A stretch of 64,000 nucleotides of DNA from Mycobacterium sp. ACS1612 (GTDB lineage Bacteria; Actinomycetota; Actinomycetes; Mycobacteriales; Mycobacteriaceae): the NCBI RefSeq assembly GCF_001667505.1, contig NZ_LZHZ01000007.1, positions 1 to 64,000 of the forward strand, read 5' to 3'. Every line of letters begins with the position of its first letter. Position 1 is the stretch's first letter. Of this stretch, positions 51,623 through 59,594 are shown piece by piece. A program made the position numbers and the translations under genes. The notes beneath the pieces are model-generated. The model made no database searches, had not been told where the DNA came from, and was given only the letters and a program-made list of their open reading frames with translations.

Positions 51623-51912
51623 CGGGAACAGCGCGACAACGGATCAACTCGGATCCGGAAAGCGTCGAGCGCGGCCTGGTCAGCCTGGTGCTGACGCTGG
51701 TGGAGTTGTTGCGTCAACTGATGGAACGGCAGGCGATCCGTCGCGTCGAGGAAGGCGCGCTGACCGACGAACAGATCGAGCGGGTCGGCACGACGCTGAT
51801 GCTGCTCGAAGAGAAGATGGCCGAACTCCGCGACCATTTCGACCTGACACCGGAGGACCTCAACATCGACCTGGGGCCGCTGGGGCCGCTGCTCCCGACG
51901 GACCGGCCGTAG
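51619..51912 (+). CDS. gvpK: Gas vesicle protein GvpK
   Basis: 97 residues, ATG overlapping the previous stop. GvpK features: RINSDPESVERGLVSLVLTL, VELLRQLMERQAIRRVEEGA and the end DLNIDLGPLGPLLP. Essential accessory protein in most gas-vesicle makers. Last gene of the cluster; its stop touches the convergent secreted protein gene. Confidence 0.92.
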   Translation: MTGTARQRINSDPESVERGLVSLVLTLVELLRQLMERQAIRRVEEGALTDEQIERVGTTLMLLEEKMAELRDHFDLTPEDLNIDLGPLGPLLPTDRP

Positions 51913-52338
51913 CTAGGCCGGTTGCAAGCTGACCGGCTGTTGGCCCTGCTGCGAGTTGGGGTCGTTGCACGTGCCCGGCTTCGACGTCAGGGTGGCCGTG
52001 CCTGCCAGGCTTTCCGGATCGAAGGAGTACAGCAGGTCGGCCGGGCCGGTGCTGCCGTCCGCGCACGTCCATGCGTCGGCGACCGCACGCCGTTCGGCTG
52101 TCCACGGTCCGCCGTCCACCCTGTTGATGGCTCCGACCCAACCCCGCGACGTCGAGATCGTTCCCCCGCAGGTGCGCGCGGCGTTGCACTGCGTGGTGAT
52201 GCTCCACGTCGTGCTGGTCGGGCCGTCGACGAAGGTGTAGTCGCCGTCGAGTTGGGTGTCCGCCCACGCCGGGCTCGCCAGCCCGACCGCGGCGCAGGTG
52301 ACGGCGAGGGCGGCGGCCATCGCATGTGTGAACGCCAT
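51913..52338 (-). CDS. Secreted protein, unknown
   Basis: 141 residues from the ATG at 52338; reading further upstream would enter the ligase gene. Signal peptide HAMAAALAVTCAAVGLASPA then WADTQ (cleavage after AWA). The mature domain has two or more Cys (TTQCNAARTCGG, WTCADGS, GTCNDPNS) and a beta-rich pattern (LDGDYTFVDGPTSTTWSITT) found in a set of exported mycobacterial proteins. Function unknown. Confidence 0.7.
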   Translation of the reverse strand: MAFTHAMAAALAVTCAAVGLASPAWADTQLDGDYTFVDGPTSTTWSITTQCNAARTCGGTISTSRGWVGAINRVDGGPWTAERRAVADAWTCADGSTGPADLLYSFDPESLAGTATLTSKPGTCNDPNSQQGQQPVSLQPA

Positions 52339-52355
52339 CGTGGCAGTATCCCTGC

Positions 52356-53420
52356 TCAGCCGAGTCCAGGCACGATATCGCCGAGATTGAAGCGCACCGG
52401 CCGTTCCAGCTGGTCGAACGTGCAGGAGGCGGGATCGCGGTCGGGCCGCCACCGATTGAATTGTGCGGTGTGGCGGAACCTTTCGCCTTCCATGTAGTCG
52501 TAGCGCACCTCGACCACGCGCTCGGGCCGGAGCGGAACGAACGACAGGTCCTTGCCCGCATTCCACCGCGACCCTTCGAACCGCCGAGGCGCGCTCTGGG
52601 CCGCCACGTGGGCCGCCCAGTTCCACGGGTGCTCGTCGAACGTGGTGACCAGCGGCTGCAACTCGGTGAAAAGCCGCTTCCGCTCGGCCATCGGGAACGC
52701 GCCGATGACGCCGATCGAGGCCAGCGCGCCGTCGTCTTTGTACAGCCCGAGCATCAGTGAGCCGATCGCGTCGTCGCCCGATTTGTGCACCCGGTAGCCG
52801 GCCACCACACAGTCGGCGGTGCGCTCGTGCTTGATCTTGTACATCACCCGCTTGTCCGGCTGATAGGTCAGCGTCAGCGGTTTGGCGATCAGCCCGTCCA
52901 ACCCGGCGCCCTCGAATTCGGTGAACCAGCGCCCGGCGGTCGCCATATCGGTGGTCGCCGGCGTCAGATGAACGGTGCGTCCTGCGCCTGCCAACGCGTC
53001 GACCAGCGCGGCGCGCCGCTCGCTGAACGGCAGGCCGGTGTAGTCGTCGTCGCCGAGGGCGAGCAGGTCGAACGCGATGAAATCGGCCGGGGTCTGCTCG
53101 GCGAGCATCCGCACCCGCGACGCGGCCGGGTGCAACCGCAACTGCAAAGCCTCGAAGTCCAAACCCCGCTCCCCGGCGATGACGATCTCGCCGTCAATGA
53201 CGCAACGTGGCGGCAACTCAGCGACGACGGCGTCGACCAACTCCGGGAAGTACCGGGTCATCGGCCGTTCGTTGCGGCTGCCCAGTTCCACCTCGTCGCG
53301 GTCGCGGAAGCAGATGGTCCTGAACCCGTCCCACTTCGGTTCGTACGACGCGTCAGGAGGCATCGACCGCACCGGCTTGGCCAACATCGGCGACACCGGC
53401 GGCATCACGGGCAGGCGCAC
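52356..53420 (-). CDS. ATP-dependent DNA ligase, LigC type (second copy)
   Basis: 354 residues. Nucleotidyltransferase motif I EPKWDGFR with the AMP-accepting Lys near residue 29, motif III-like DFIAFDLLALG, motif IV GLDGLIAKP, motif V YKIKHERTADCVV, and the OB-fold C-terminal half ending RFRHTAQFNRWRPDRD. Repairs nicks and short gaps with low efficiency compared with LigA; LigC acts in excision repair and alternative end joining. Paralogue of the next gene; probably LigC2. Confidence 0.88.
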   Translation of the reverse strand: MRLPVMPPVSPMLAKPVRSMPPDASYEPKWDGFRTICFRDRDEVELGSRNERPMTRYFPELVDAVVAELPPRCVIDGEIVIAGERGLDFEALQLRLHPAASRVRMLAEQTPADFIAFDLLALGDDDYTGLPFSERRAALVDALAGAGRTVHLTPATTDMATAGRWFTEFEGAGLDGLIAKPLTLTYQPDKRVMYKIKHERTADCVVAGYRVHKSGDDAIGSLMLGLYKDDGALASIGVIGAFPMAERKRLFTELQPLVTTFDEHPWNWAAHVAAQSAPRRFEGSRWNAGKDLSFVPLRPERVVEVRYDYMEGERFRHTAQFNRWRPDRDPASCTFDQLERPVRFNLGDIVPGLG

Positions 53421-53475
53421 GGACCCATTCTTACGCGGCCGATGACATTGCCCAGTGTCACCGGTCTACGTGAGT

Positions 53476-54588
53476 ATGGACTGCGTGGACCTCCCCGTGT
53501 TGCCACCGTTGGAGCCGATGCTCGCCAAAGCCCAGGCCAAGGTGCCACCCGAGCCAGGGGTCTGGTCCTACGAACCGAAGTGGGACGGGTTTCGCGCGCT
53601 GGTGTTCCGCGACGGCGACAAGGTCGTCATCCAGTCACGCAACGGCAAGGAGCTGGGCCGGTACTTCCCTGAGCTGGAGCAGGCGCTGCTCGACGAGGTC
53701 GCGCAGCGCTGCGTGCTCGACGGCGAGGTGGTGGTGCCGCGTGAGATCGGCGGCCGCATCCGGCTGGACTGGGAGTCGCTGTCGCAGCGCATCCACCCGG
53801 CGGCGAGCCGGATCAAGATGCTCGCCGAACAGACGCCCGCGCACTTCATCGGTTTCGACGCGCTGGCCATCGGCGATACGTCGCTGATGAAGGAACCCTT
53901 CCGGGTGCGGCGGCAGGCGCTGGCCGACGGCGTGAATGAAGAGCAGTGGTGCCACGTCACCCGCACCACCGAGGATCCGGAGCGGGGCGCGCAATGGCTG
54001 GACACGTTCGAGGGCGCCGGCCTGGACGGGGTGATCGCCAAGCGGTTGGACGGCCCGTATCTGCCTGGCAAGCGGGAGATGGTCAAGGTGAAACACGCCC
54101 GCGACGCCGACTGCGTCGCGATGGGTTACCGCATCCACAAGAGCGGCGAAGGCATCGGCTCGATCCTGCTGGGCCTCTACCGCGACGACGGTGAACTCCA
54201 GATGGTCGGTGGCGCCGCGTCGTTCACCGCCAAGGACCGGCTCAAGCTGCTGGCCGAACTCGAGCCGTTGCGTGAAGGCGACGAGATGCGCGAGGGCGAT
54301 CCCAGTCGCTGGAATTCAGCGGCGGACAAGCGGTGGATCCCGGTGCGTCCGGAGAAGGTATGTGAGGTGGCCTATGACCAGATGGAGGGAAACACCGTTG
54401 CAGGCACGAGATTCCGGCATGCGGTGAAGTTCATCCGGTGGCGGCCGGACCGCGATCCGGCCAGTTGCACCTTCGATCAACTCGACGTTCCGCTGAACTA
54501 CGACCTCTACGACGTCTTGGAGTCATCCGGGGCGTGGGGGCACCTCCCGCGCGAAGCGCAGGGGGACGAAGCGACGGGAGAAGCTTGA
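53476..54588 (+). CDS. ligC: ATP-dependent DNA ligase LigC
   Basis: 370 residues from the ATG at 53476; a GTG at 53485 (VDLPVLPPLEPMLAK) matches the start I recall for M. tuberculosis LigC. Motif I EPKWDGFRALVF, motif III HFIGFDALAIG, motif IV GLDGVIAKR, motif V MVKVKHARDADCVA, then the OB domain. Diverges from its paralogue across about 55 bases and is followed one base after its stop by the primase-polymerase gene, so the two are cotranscribed. Confidence 0.9.
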   Translation: MDCVDLPVLPPLEPMLAKAQAKVPPEPGVWSYEPKWDGFRALVFRDGDKVVIQSRNGKELGRYFPELEQALLDEVAQRCVLDGEVVVPREIGGRIRLDWESLSQRIHPAASRIKMLAEQTPAHFIGFDALAIGDTSLMKEPFRVRRQALADGVNEEQWCHVTRTTEDPERGAQWLDTFEGAGLDGVIAKRLDGPYLPGKREMVKVKHARDADCVAMGYRIHKSGEGIGSILLGLYRDDGELQMVGGAASFTAKDRLKLLAELEPLREGDEMREGDPSRWNSAADKRWIPVRPEKVCEVAYDQMEGNTVAGTRFRHAVKFIRWRPDRDPASCTFDQLDVPLNYDLYDVLESSGAWGHLPREAQGDEATGEA

Positions 54589-54589
54589 G

Positions 54590-55642
54590 ATGGCAACTCC
54601 TGCAGAAGAACTCGACGTCGACGGCATCAAGGTCCGGTTCACCAACCCCGACAAGGTTTATTTCCCGAAGCTCGGCGACAAGGGCACCAAACGCAGGCTC
54701 GTCGAGTACTACGTGTCCGTCGCCAGCGGTCCGATGCTGACCGCCTTGCGTGATAGACCCACCCACCTGCAGCGGTTCCCCGACGGCATCGACGGCGAAG
54801 AGATTTACCAGAAGCGTATACCCAAGCACGCTCCGGAATACCTCGAGACCTGCGTGGTCACTTTCCCGTCGGGCCGAACAGCGGACGCGCTCAAGGTGAA
54901 TCACCCCGCCGCCATCGTGTGGGCCGCGCAGATGGGCGCCATCACACTGCATCCGTGGCAGGTGCGCTGCGCCGACACCGAGCATCCCGACGAACTGCGG
55001 ATCGACCTCGATCCGCAGCCGGGCACCGCCTTCAAGGAGGCCAGAACTGTCGCCGTCGACGTGCTCAAGCCGGTGCTCGACGAACTCGGCCTGGTCGGCT
55101 ACCCGAAGACCTCCGGCGGTCGCGGCGTGCACGTGTTCCTGCGCATCAAGACGGACTGGGACTTCATCGCGGTGCGCAGGGCAGGCATCGCGCTGGCCCG
55201 TGAGGTGGAACGGCGGGCACCCGATGCGGTCACCACGTCGTGGTGGAAGGAAGAACGGGGCAAGCGAATCTTCATCGACTACAACCAGAATGCCCGCGAC
55301 CGCACGTTCGCGTCGGCGTACTCGGCGCGCAAGACCCCGATCGCGACGGTGTCGATGCCGCTGACGTGGGACGAACTGCGCGATGCGGATCCCGACGACT
55401 ACACCATCCTCACCGCGCCGGACTTCGTCGCAGGCCGCGCCGATCCGTGGGAGGGAATCGATTCGGTCGCGCAGTCATTAGACCCACTGATGGAGATGGT
55501 GAAGGCCGACGAGGAACGCGGGCTGGGTGATCTGCCCTACCCGCCGAACTATCCGAAGATGCCGGGTGAGCCGCCTCGTGTACAGCCCAGCAAGAAGGTG
55601 GCCGCGAACTGGGACGACGACGGCAACCCGGTGAGCCGGTGA
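54590..55642 (+). CDS. LigD-like primase-polymerase (Prim-PolC)
   Basis: 350 residues. AEP-family polymerase domain: VRFTNPDKVYFPKLG, LRIDLDPQPGTAF holding the metal-binding Asp-x-Asp pair, and GGRGVHVFLRI. It resembles the polymerase domain of LigD but stands alone, as does Rv3730c. It adds ribonucleotides or fills short gaps, working with LigC in excision repair. Overlaps the next gene's GTG by 4 bases. Confidence 0.88.
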   Translation: MATPAEELDVDGIKVRFTNPDKVYFPKLGDKGTKRRLVEYYVSVASGPMLTALRDRPTHLQRFPDGIDGEEIYQKRIPKHAPEYLETCVVTFPSGRTADALKVNHPAAIVWAAQMGAITLHPWQVRCADTEHPDELRIDLDPQPGTAFKEARTVAVDVLKPVLDELGLVGYPKTSGGRGVHVFLRIKTDWDFIAVRRAGIALAREVERRAPDAVTTSWWKEERGKRIFIDYNQNARDRTFASAYSARKTPIATVSMPLTWDELRDADPDDYTILTAPDFVAGRADPWEGIDSVAQSLDPLMEMVKADEERGLGDLPYPPNYPKMPGEPPRVQPSKKVAANWDDDGNPVSR

Positions 55643-56709
55643 ACGCGCCGCACACCGATGCCCAGCGGCACCACGACACCGACGTACGCAGCTTCGCCAG
55701 CGACAACTACGCAGGTGTGCACCCGGAGATCATGGCCGCGCTGACGCTGGCCAACGGCGGGCACCAGGTCGCCTACGGCGACGATGCATACACCGAGAAC
55801 CTGCAGGACATCATCCGCGGACACTTCGGCCAGGACGCAGCAGCATTCCCGGTCTTCAACGGCACGGGTGCGAATGTCCTTGCTCTGCAAGCTGTCACCG
55901 ATCGGTGGGGCGCTGTCGTGTGCGCCGACACGGCGCACATCAACTGTGACGAAGGCGGCGCGCCGGAACGGATGGGCGGGCTGAAGCTGCTGACCGTGCC
56001 TACCCTCGACGGCAAGCTGACCCCGGAGTTGATCGACCGGCAGGCGTGGGGCTGGGCCGACGAGCACCGGGCGATGCCGCAGGTGGTGTCGATCACCCAG
56101 AGCACCGAATTGGGCACGCTGTACACGCCGGAGGAGATCCGGGTGATCTGCGCGCACGCCCACGCGCGGAACATGCGGGTACACGTGGACGGGTCCAGAA
56201 TCGCGAATGCAGCTGCGTCGCTTGATCTTCCGATGCGCGCGTTCACCTCCGACGTCGGCGTTGACATCCTTTCGCTGGGCGGCACCAAGAACGGTGCGCT
56301 GCTCGGTGAGGCGGTGGTGGTGATCAACCATGATTCCGTCAGCCACATGAAGCATCTACGCAAGCTGTCGATGCAACTGCACTCCAAGATGCGTTTCGTC
56401 TCGGTGCAACTGGAAGCCCTTCTGGCCAAGGACCTTTGGCTTCGCAACGCCAGGCATGCGAACGAGATGGCGCAGCGTCTGGCCGAGGGCGCACGCAACG
56501 TGGACGGCGTGCGGGTGCTCTACCCGGTGCAGGCCAATGCGGTGTTCGCGCGGCTGCCACACGACGTCTCCGAGCGGCTGCAGAAGCGATTCCGGTTCTA
56601 CTTCTGGGACGAGACCGCAGGCGATGTGCGCTGGATGTGTTCGTTCGATACCACGGAAGCCGATGTCGACGCGTTTGTCACCGCGCTCAAGGACGAGATG
56701 ACGCGCTAG
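55639..56709 (+). CDS. Threonine aldolase family PLP enzyme
   Basis: 356 residues from a GTG. Beta-eliminating-lyase fold: SFASDNYAGVHPEIMAAL, PVFNGTGANVLALQAV, VHVDGSRIANAAASLDLPM and the PLP Lys in LSLGGTKNGALLGEAVVV. Low-specificity threonine aldolases split threonine to glycine and acetaldehyde; other beta-hydroxy amino acids are possible. It is downstream of the repair genes with an overlap but has no clear functional link to them. Overlaps the convergent gene by 23 bases. Confidence 0.85.
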   Translation: MNAPHTDAQRHHDTDVRSFASDNYAGVHPEIMAALTLANGGHQVAYGDDAYTENLQDIIRGHFGQDAAAFPVFNGTGANVLALQAVTDRWGAVVCADTAHINCDEGGAPERMGGLKLLTVPTLDGKLTPELIDRQAWGWADEHRAMPQVVSITQSTELGTLYTPEEIRVICAHAHARNMRVHVDGSRIANAAASLDLPMRAFTSDVGVDILSLGGTKNGALLGEAVVVINHDSVSHMKHLRKLSMQLHSKMRFVSVQLEALLAKDLWLRNARHANEMAQRLAEGARNVDGVRVLYPVQANAVFARLPHDVSERLQKRFRFYFWDETAGDVRWMCSFDTTEADVDAFVTALKDEMTR

Positions 56710-57331
56710 GCCGCGCCATCCGCACCCGAACCCCGTCGGAGAACACCGAGTCGTGCAGTTCGACCGCCTCGGGCGTCGTGTCCTCGGGCACATCGAACGG
56801 CAGCTTGACCGTGATGTGTGCGCCGGGATCCATCGTGATCACCATTGAGGTGTTGTTCATCGCGACCGCGGCCGCAGCGTCGGCGGCATACGTGTGCCCG
56901 TCGAAGTCGACCAACTTCTGGTTGTTGGCGACGAAGTCCTGCGCCTCGTCATCGATGTTGCGCACCGTCATCGTCGCGACCATCCACTGACCCCGTGCGC
57001 GCGGTTCGGCGCGCCACTCGGTGGTGTGCACATCGGCGACGACGAACTCGAAATTGCCGTCGTGCACAGGTGCGCCGAGCACGCCCGTGGCGCCGCGGAA
57101 GCGATCGGCGTTCGCGGCCGAGTGCGATCGGGAACTGGCGGCGATCATCGCTGAACAGCCGGCGAACAGCACCGCGACGACCGCGATGACACCGAGCCCG
57201 AGCCACAGCCCGGCCGCGCTCAGTGTCGGCCGCGGCGGCGCATGACCGGTCCACTGCTGGCCGTCCCAGTAGCGCTGCCGCGGCGCGCCCGACGGATCCG
57301 GATACCAACCCCGTAGTTGTGTGCCTGCCAC
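56687..57331 (-). CDS. DUF2510/DUF4352 membrane-anchored protein
   Basis: 214 residues. Residues 5-30 are a DUF2510 motif (GWYPDPSGAPRQRYWDGQQW), then one transmembrane helix (GLWLGLGVIAVVAVLFAGCS), then an outside immunoglobulin-like DUF4352 domain (NFEFVVADVHTTEWRAEPRA, WMVATMTVRNIDDEAQDFV, EDTTPEAVELHDSVFSDGV). Such proteins are common at the mycobacterial envelope; the role is unknown. Confidence 0.8.
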   Translation of the reverse strand: MAGTQLRGWYPDPSGAPRQRYWDGQQWTGHAPPRPTLSAAGLWLGLGVIAVVAVLFAGCSAMIAASSRSHSAANADRFRGATGVLGAPVHDGNFEFVVADVHTTEWRAEPRARGQWMVATMTVRNIDDEAQDFVANNQKLVDFDGHTYAADAAAAVAMNNTSMVITMDPGAHITVKLPFDVPEDTTPEAVELHDSVFSDGVRVRMARPSASSRP

Positions 57332-57642
57332 TTACCGATTCCTCCCGAGGAGGACCATAGCGATCGGCAGCGCGTCCGGCAAAATTAGCTGGAAGTGACG
57401 TATCCGTTGAATGTTCGGTTTCTTCGCCGGCGGTATCGGGTACATATGCATTTGCCTCACTGCAGTGAGCAAGACGCGCTTTTACGGTTCGCGGGAGTAC
57501 CAATTTGCCTGCGTGTCTGCGCGCCTGCTCTTTTGTGGATGACTTTCACCATTCGTTTGTTGATAACGCAACAATATGGCTAAACTGACGGAAGCAACAA
57601 TAACTCGAGGGGTTCCCGCCGTTAGCTGACAGTGGGAGGGAA
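57332..57642. other. 311-bp regulatory-looking intergenic stretch
   Basis: Lower in GC than its surroundings, with no supported gene. It holds the SigF-type promoter (57417-57442), the palindrome TCACTGCAGTGA at 57457-57468 (extendable to TTGC...GCAA at 57452-57472), and the inverted repeat TTGTTG-ATAACG-CAACAA at 57557-57574. A short frame at 57395-57583 crosses the promoter and is not convincing. Confidence 0.6.
57417..57442 (+). promoter_or_regulatory. SigF-type promoter with full consensus
   Basis: GGTTT at 57417-57421, 16 bases, GGGTA at 57438-57442: an exact fit to the mycobacterial SigF consensus. It lies 200 bases before the 45-residue secreted peptide gene. Confidence 0.55.
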
Positions 57643-57780
57643 ATGTTCCGGATCGTGATTGCGGCTGGAGTGGCCGTGTTCGCCGCGGGCGTCGTTTATT
57701 TCACGATGTCGCCTGCGGCCGCAGCAGGCCACTGCGCCATCGACCCTGCGTTTGGATCGTGCGCTGACGCGGGCGAATAA
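57643..57780 (+). CDS. 45-residue secreted peptide
   Basis: ATG at 57643 with a strong ribosome site GGGAGGG 3-10 bases upstream, TAA at 57778-57780. The first 30 residues are a signal peptide (MFRIVIAAGVAVFAAGVVYF, then SPAAAAGH; cleavage after AAA or AAG). The mature end is about 16 residues with two Cys (CAIDPAFGSC), which may form a small disulfide loop. Not recognised. Strong translation signals make it likely to be real. Confidence 0.6.
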   Translation: MFRIVIAAGVAVFAAGVVYFTMSPAAAAGHCAIDPAFGSCADAGE

Positions 57781-57819
57781 GCCGCGGTAGGGCGGAAGGC
57801 GTCTGCCACACTGGACTCG

Positions 57820-58254
57820 ATGCAGACCGTCCGCAAATTGCTCGCCGCGCTCGCGATCGTCGCGATGCTAATCGGGGGAATCAGCATTGTTGCGGCGATG
57901 ATCTTCGGCGACCACTCCAAGCCGCGGACGCCTGCCGCGCCGCCGCCGCCGCCCCCGTTGCCTGCGTCGGTGCCGACCGCCAGGGAGTTCACCATCAACG
58001 TCGCGGTCACGGAACAACTGTGTGATCCCGGCCCCGGCTGCGTCTACAAGTACACGATCGAGCCGAAATACATTGGCTTCCATCCACTGCCGACCACGCC
58101 GTTCACGGTCAAGTACGAAGTGCACGGCGGTAACTTGCCGCAGCCGGGCGAGTTCACCGTCGAGGGCAATCAGGCCAAGATCCTCAAGGACGTCGTCGTC
58201 GAGGGCCCGCCGGCAGCGCGGCTGCAGGCGGTGGTGCTGCAAGTGGTCGGCTGA
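57820..58254 (+). CDS. Membrane-anchored or exported protein with Pro-rich linker
   Basis: 144 residues. One N-terminal helix (LLAALAIVAMLIGGISIVAAMIF in part) then a linker of seven consecutive Pro, then a beta-rich domain with a Cys pair (EQLCDPGPGCVYKYTIEPKY) and GNLPQPGEFTVEGNQAK. Plan and size fit small envelope proteins of mycobacteria. Function unknown. Confidence 0.72.
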   Translation: MQTVRKLLAALAIVAMLIGGISIVAAMIFGDHSKPRTPAAPPPPPPLPASVPTAREFTINVAVTEQLCDPGPGCVYKYTIEPKYIGFHPLPTTPFTVKYEVHGGNLPQPGEFTVEGNQAKILKDVVVEGPPAARLQAVVLQVVG

Positions 58255-58304
58255 TTTTCGCGAATCCGCGCGCGCGGCGGCGTAGTCGACGCAAAGTTGG
58301 CGGT

Positions 58305-59594
58305 ATGACAAAGGCGTCTGTGCTTCGTGCCGAAGAAGGCCTGCCGCGCGGGGTGCACGGTGCCGCGGATTCGCGGTTCGCCAACGTCATTCGCGTGTTC
58401 GCCGGGTTGTTCCCCGGACGACGGTTCGGCGGCGGCGCGCTGTCGGTGTACATCGACGGACGCCCGGTGGTCGATGTCTGGACGGGCTGGTCCGACCGTG
58501 CGGGCGAGCAGCCGTGGACCAGCGACACCGGCGCCATGGTGTTCTCCGCGACCAAGGGGGTGGCGGCCACCGTCGTGCACCGGCTCGTCGACCGGGGTGA
58601 GCTGGCGTACGACGAGCCCGTCGCCACCTATTGGCCCGAGTTCGGCGCGAACGGCAAGGGCAACATCACAATCCGCGATGTGCTGCGCCATCGCTCGGGG
58701 CTGTCGCATCTGAAGGGGGTCAGCAAGGCCGAACTGCTGGATCACAAGCTGATGGAGGAGCGGTTGGCCGCCGCGTCGGTCGACCACCTGCACGGCTGGC
58801 CGGCCTATCACGCGCTGACATACGGCTGGATCCTGTCCGGCCTGACCCGCGCCGTCACCGGCCAGGGCATGCGCGAGCTGATCCGCGACGAAATAGCCCG
58901 CCCGCTCGACACCGACGGTTTGCACCTCGGCCGCCCACCGGAGGGCTCGCCGACGAAGGCTGCACAGATTCTCGCCCCGCAGAGCGCGCACGCCAATCCG
59001 GTGTTCGACTTCGTGGCGCCGAAGGTTGCGGGCCTGCCGCTGTCCGGCGCGTTCGGGGCGATGTTCTTCCCCGGCATCAAATCATTTGTCCAGGGCGATA
59101 TTCCGTTCCTCGACGGTGAGGTGCCCGCCGCCAACGGCGTCGTGACGGCGCGCGGCCTGGCGAGGATGTACGCCGCGATCGCCAATGGCGGCATGATCGA
59201 CGGCATCCATTTCCTGTCCGAGGAACTGACGCGGGGTCTGATCGGCCACCCCAAACCGTGGCCGGACCTCAACATCGTCGTGCCGATGCCGTTCCATCTC
59301 GGCTACCACGAGTCGCCGATTCCGGGACTGCTCAAGGGTTTCGGCCACATCGGCCTCGGCGGCACGCTCGGCTGGGCCGATCCGGCATCCGGTAGTGCCT
59401 TCGCGTTCGTGCACAACAGGCTGCTGACCCCGATGATGCTCGACATGGCGTCGTTCGCCGGCCTGGCCCGGCCGATGCGCAACGCGATCACCGCGGCGCG
59501 GCACGCCGGTGCGCTCACGGTGCCGAGATACGGTGCGCGCTACCGCGGAGCGGAACCGCAGGCGCGGAAGAAACGCCTCGCGGGTCGCCGCTAG
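58305..59594 (+). CDS. Serine hydrolase, class C beta-lactamase/esterase EstB family
   Basis: 429 residues. Catalytic SxxK in MVFSATKGVAAT near residue 87, Tyr motif in YHALTYGWILS near residue 168, and the FGHIGLGGTLGWADPASG segment in place of the KTG motif. No signal peptide, so an intracellular esterase or lipase is more likely than a true beta-lactamase (LipE/LipD-like proteins of M. tuberculosis are in this group). The 3' end overlaps the convergent gene by 4 bases. Confidence 0.85.
   Translation: MTKASVLRAEEGLPRGVHGAADSRFANVIRVFAGLFPGRRFGGGALSVYIDGRPVVDVWTGWSDRAGEQPWTSDTGAMVFSATKGVAATVVHRLVDRGELAYDEPVATYWPEFGANGKGNITIRDVLRHRSGLSHLKGVSKAELLDHKLMEERLAAASVDHLHGWPAYHALTYGWILSGLTRAVTGQGMRELIRDEIARPLDTDGLHLGRPPEGSPTKAAQILAPQSAHANPVFDFVAPKVAGLPLSGAFGAMFFPGIKSFVQGDIPFLDGEVPAANGVVTARGLARMYAAIANGGMIDGIHFLSEELTRGLIGHPKPWPDLNIVVPMPFHLGYHESPIPGLLKGFGHIGLGGTLGWADPASGSAFAFVHNRLLTPMMLDMASFAGLARPMRNAITAARHAGALTVPRYGARYRGAEPQARKKRLAGRR

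Noticed and set aside
57395..57583. 62-codon frame before the small secreted peptide
   Set aside because: It begins upstream of the likely SigF promoter, has no ribosome site and no conserved features.
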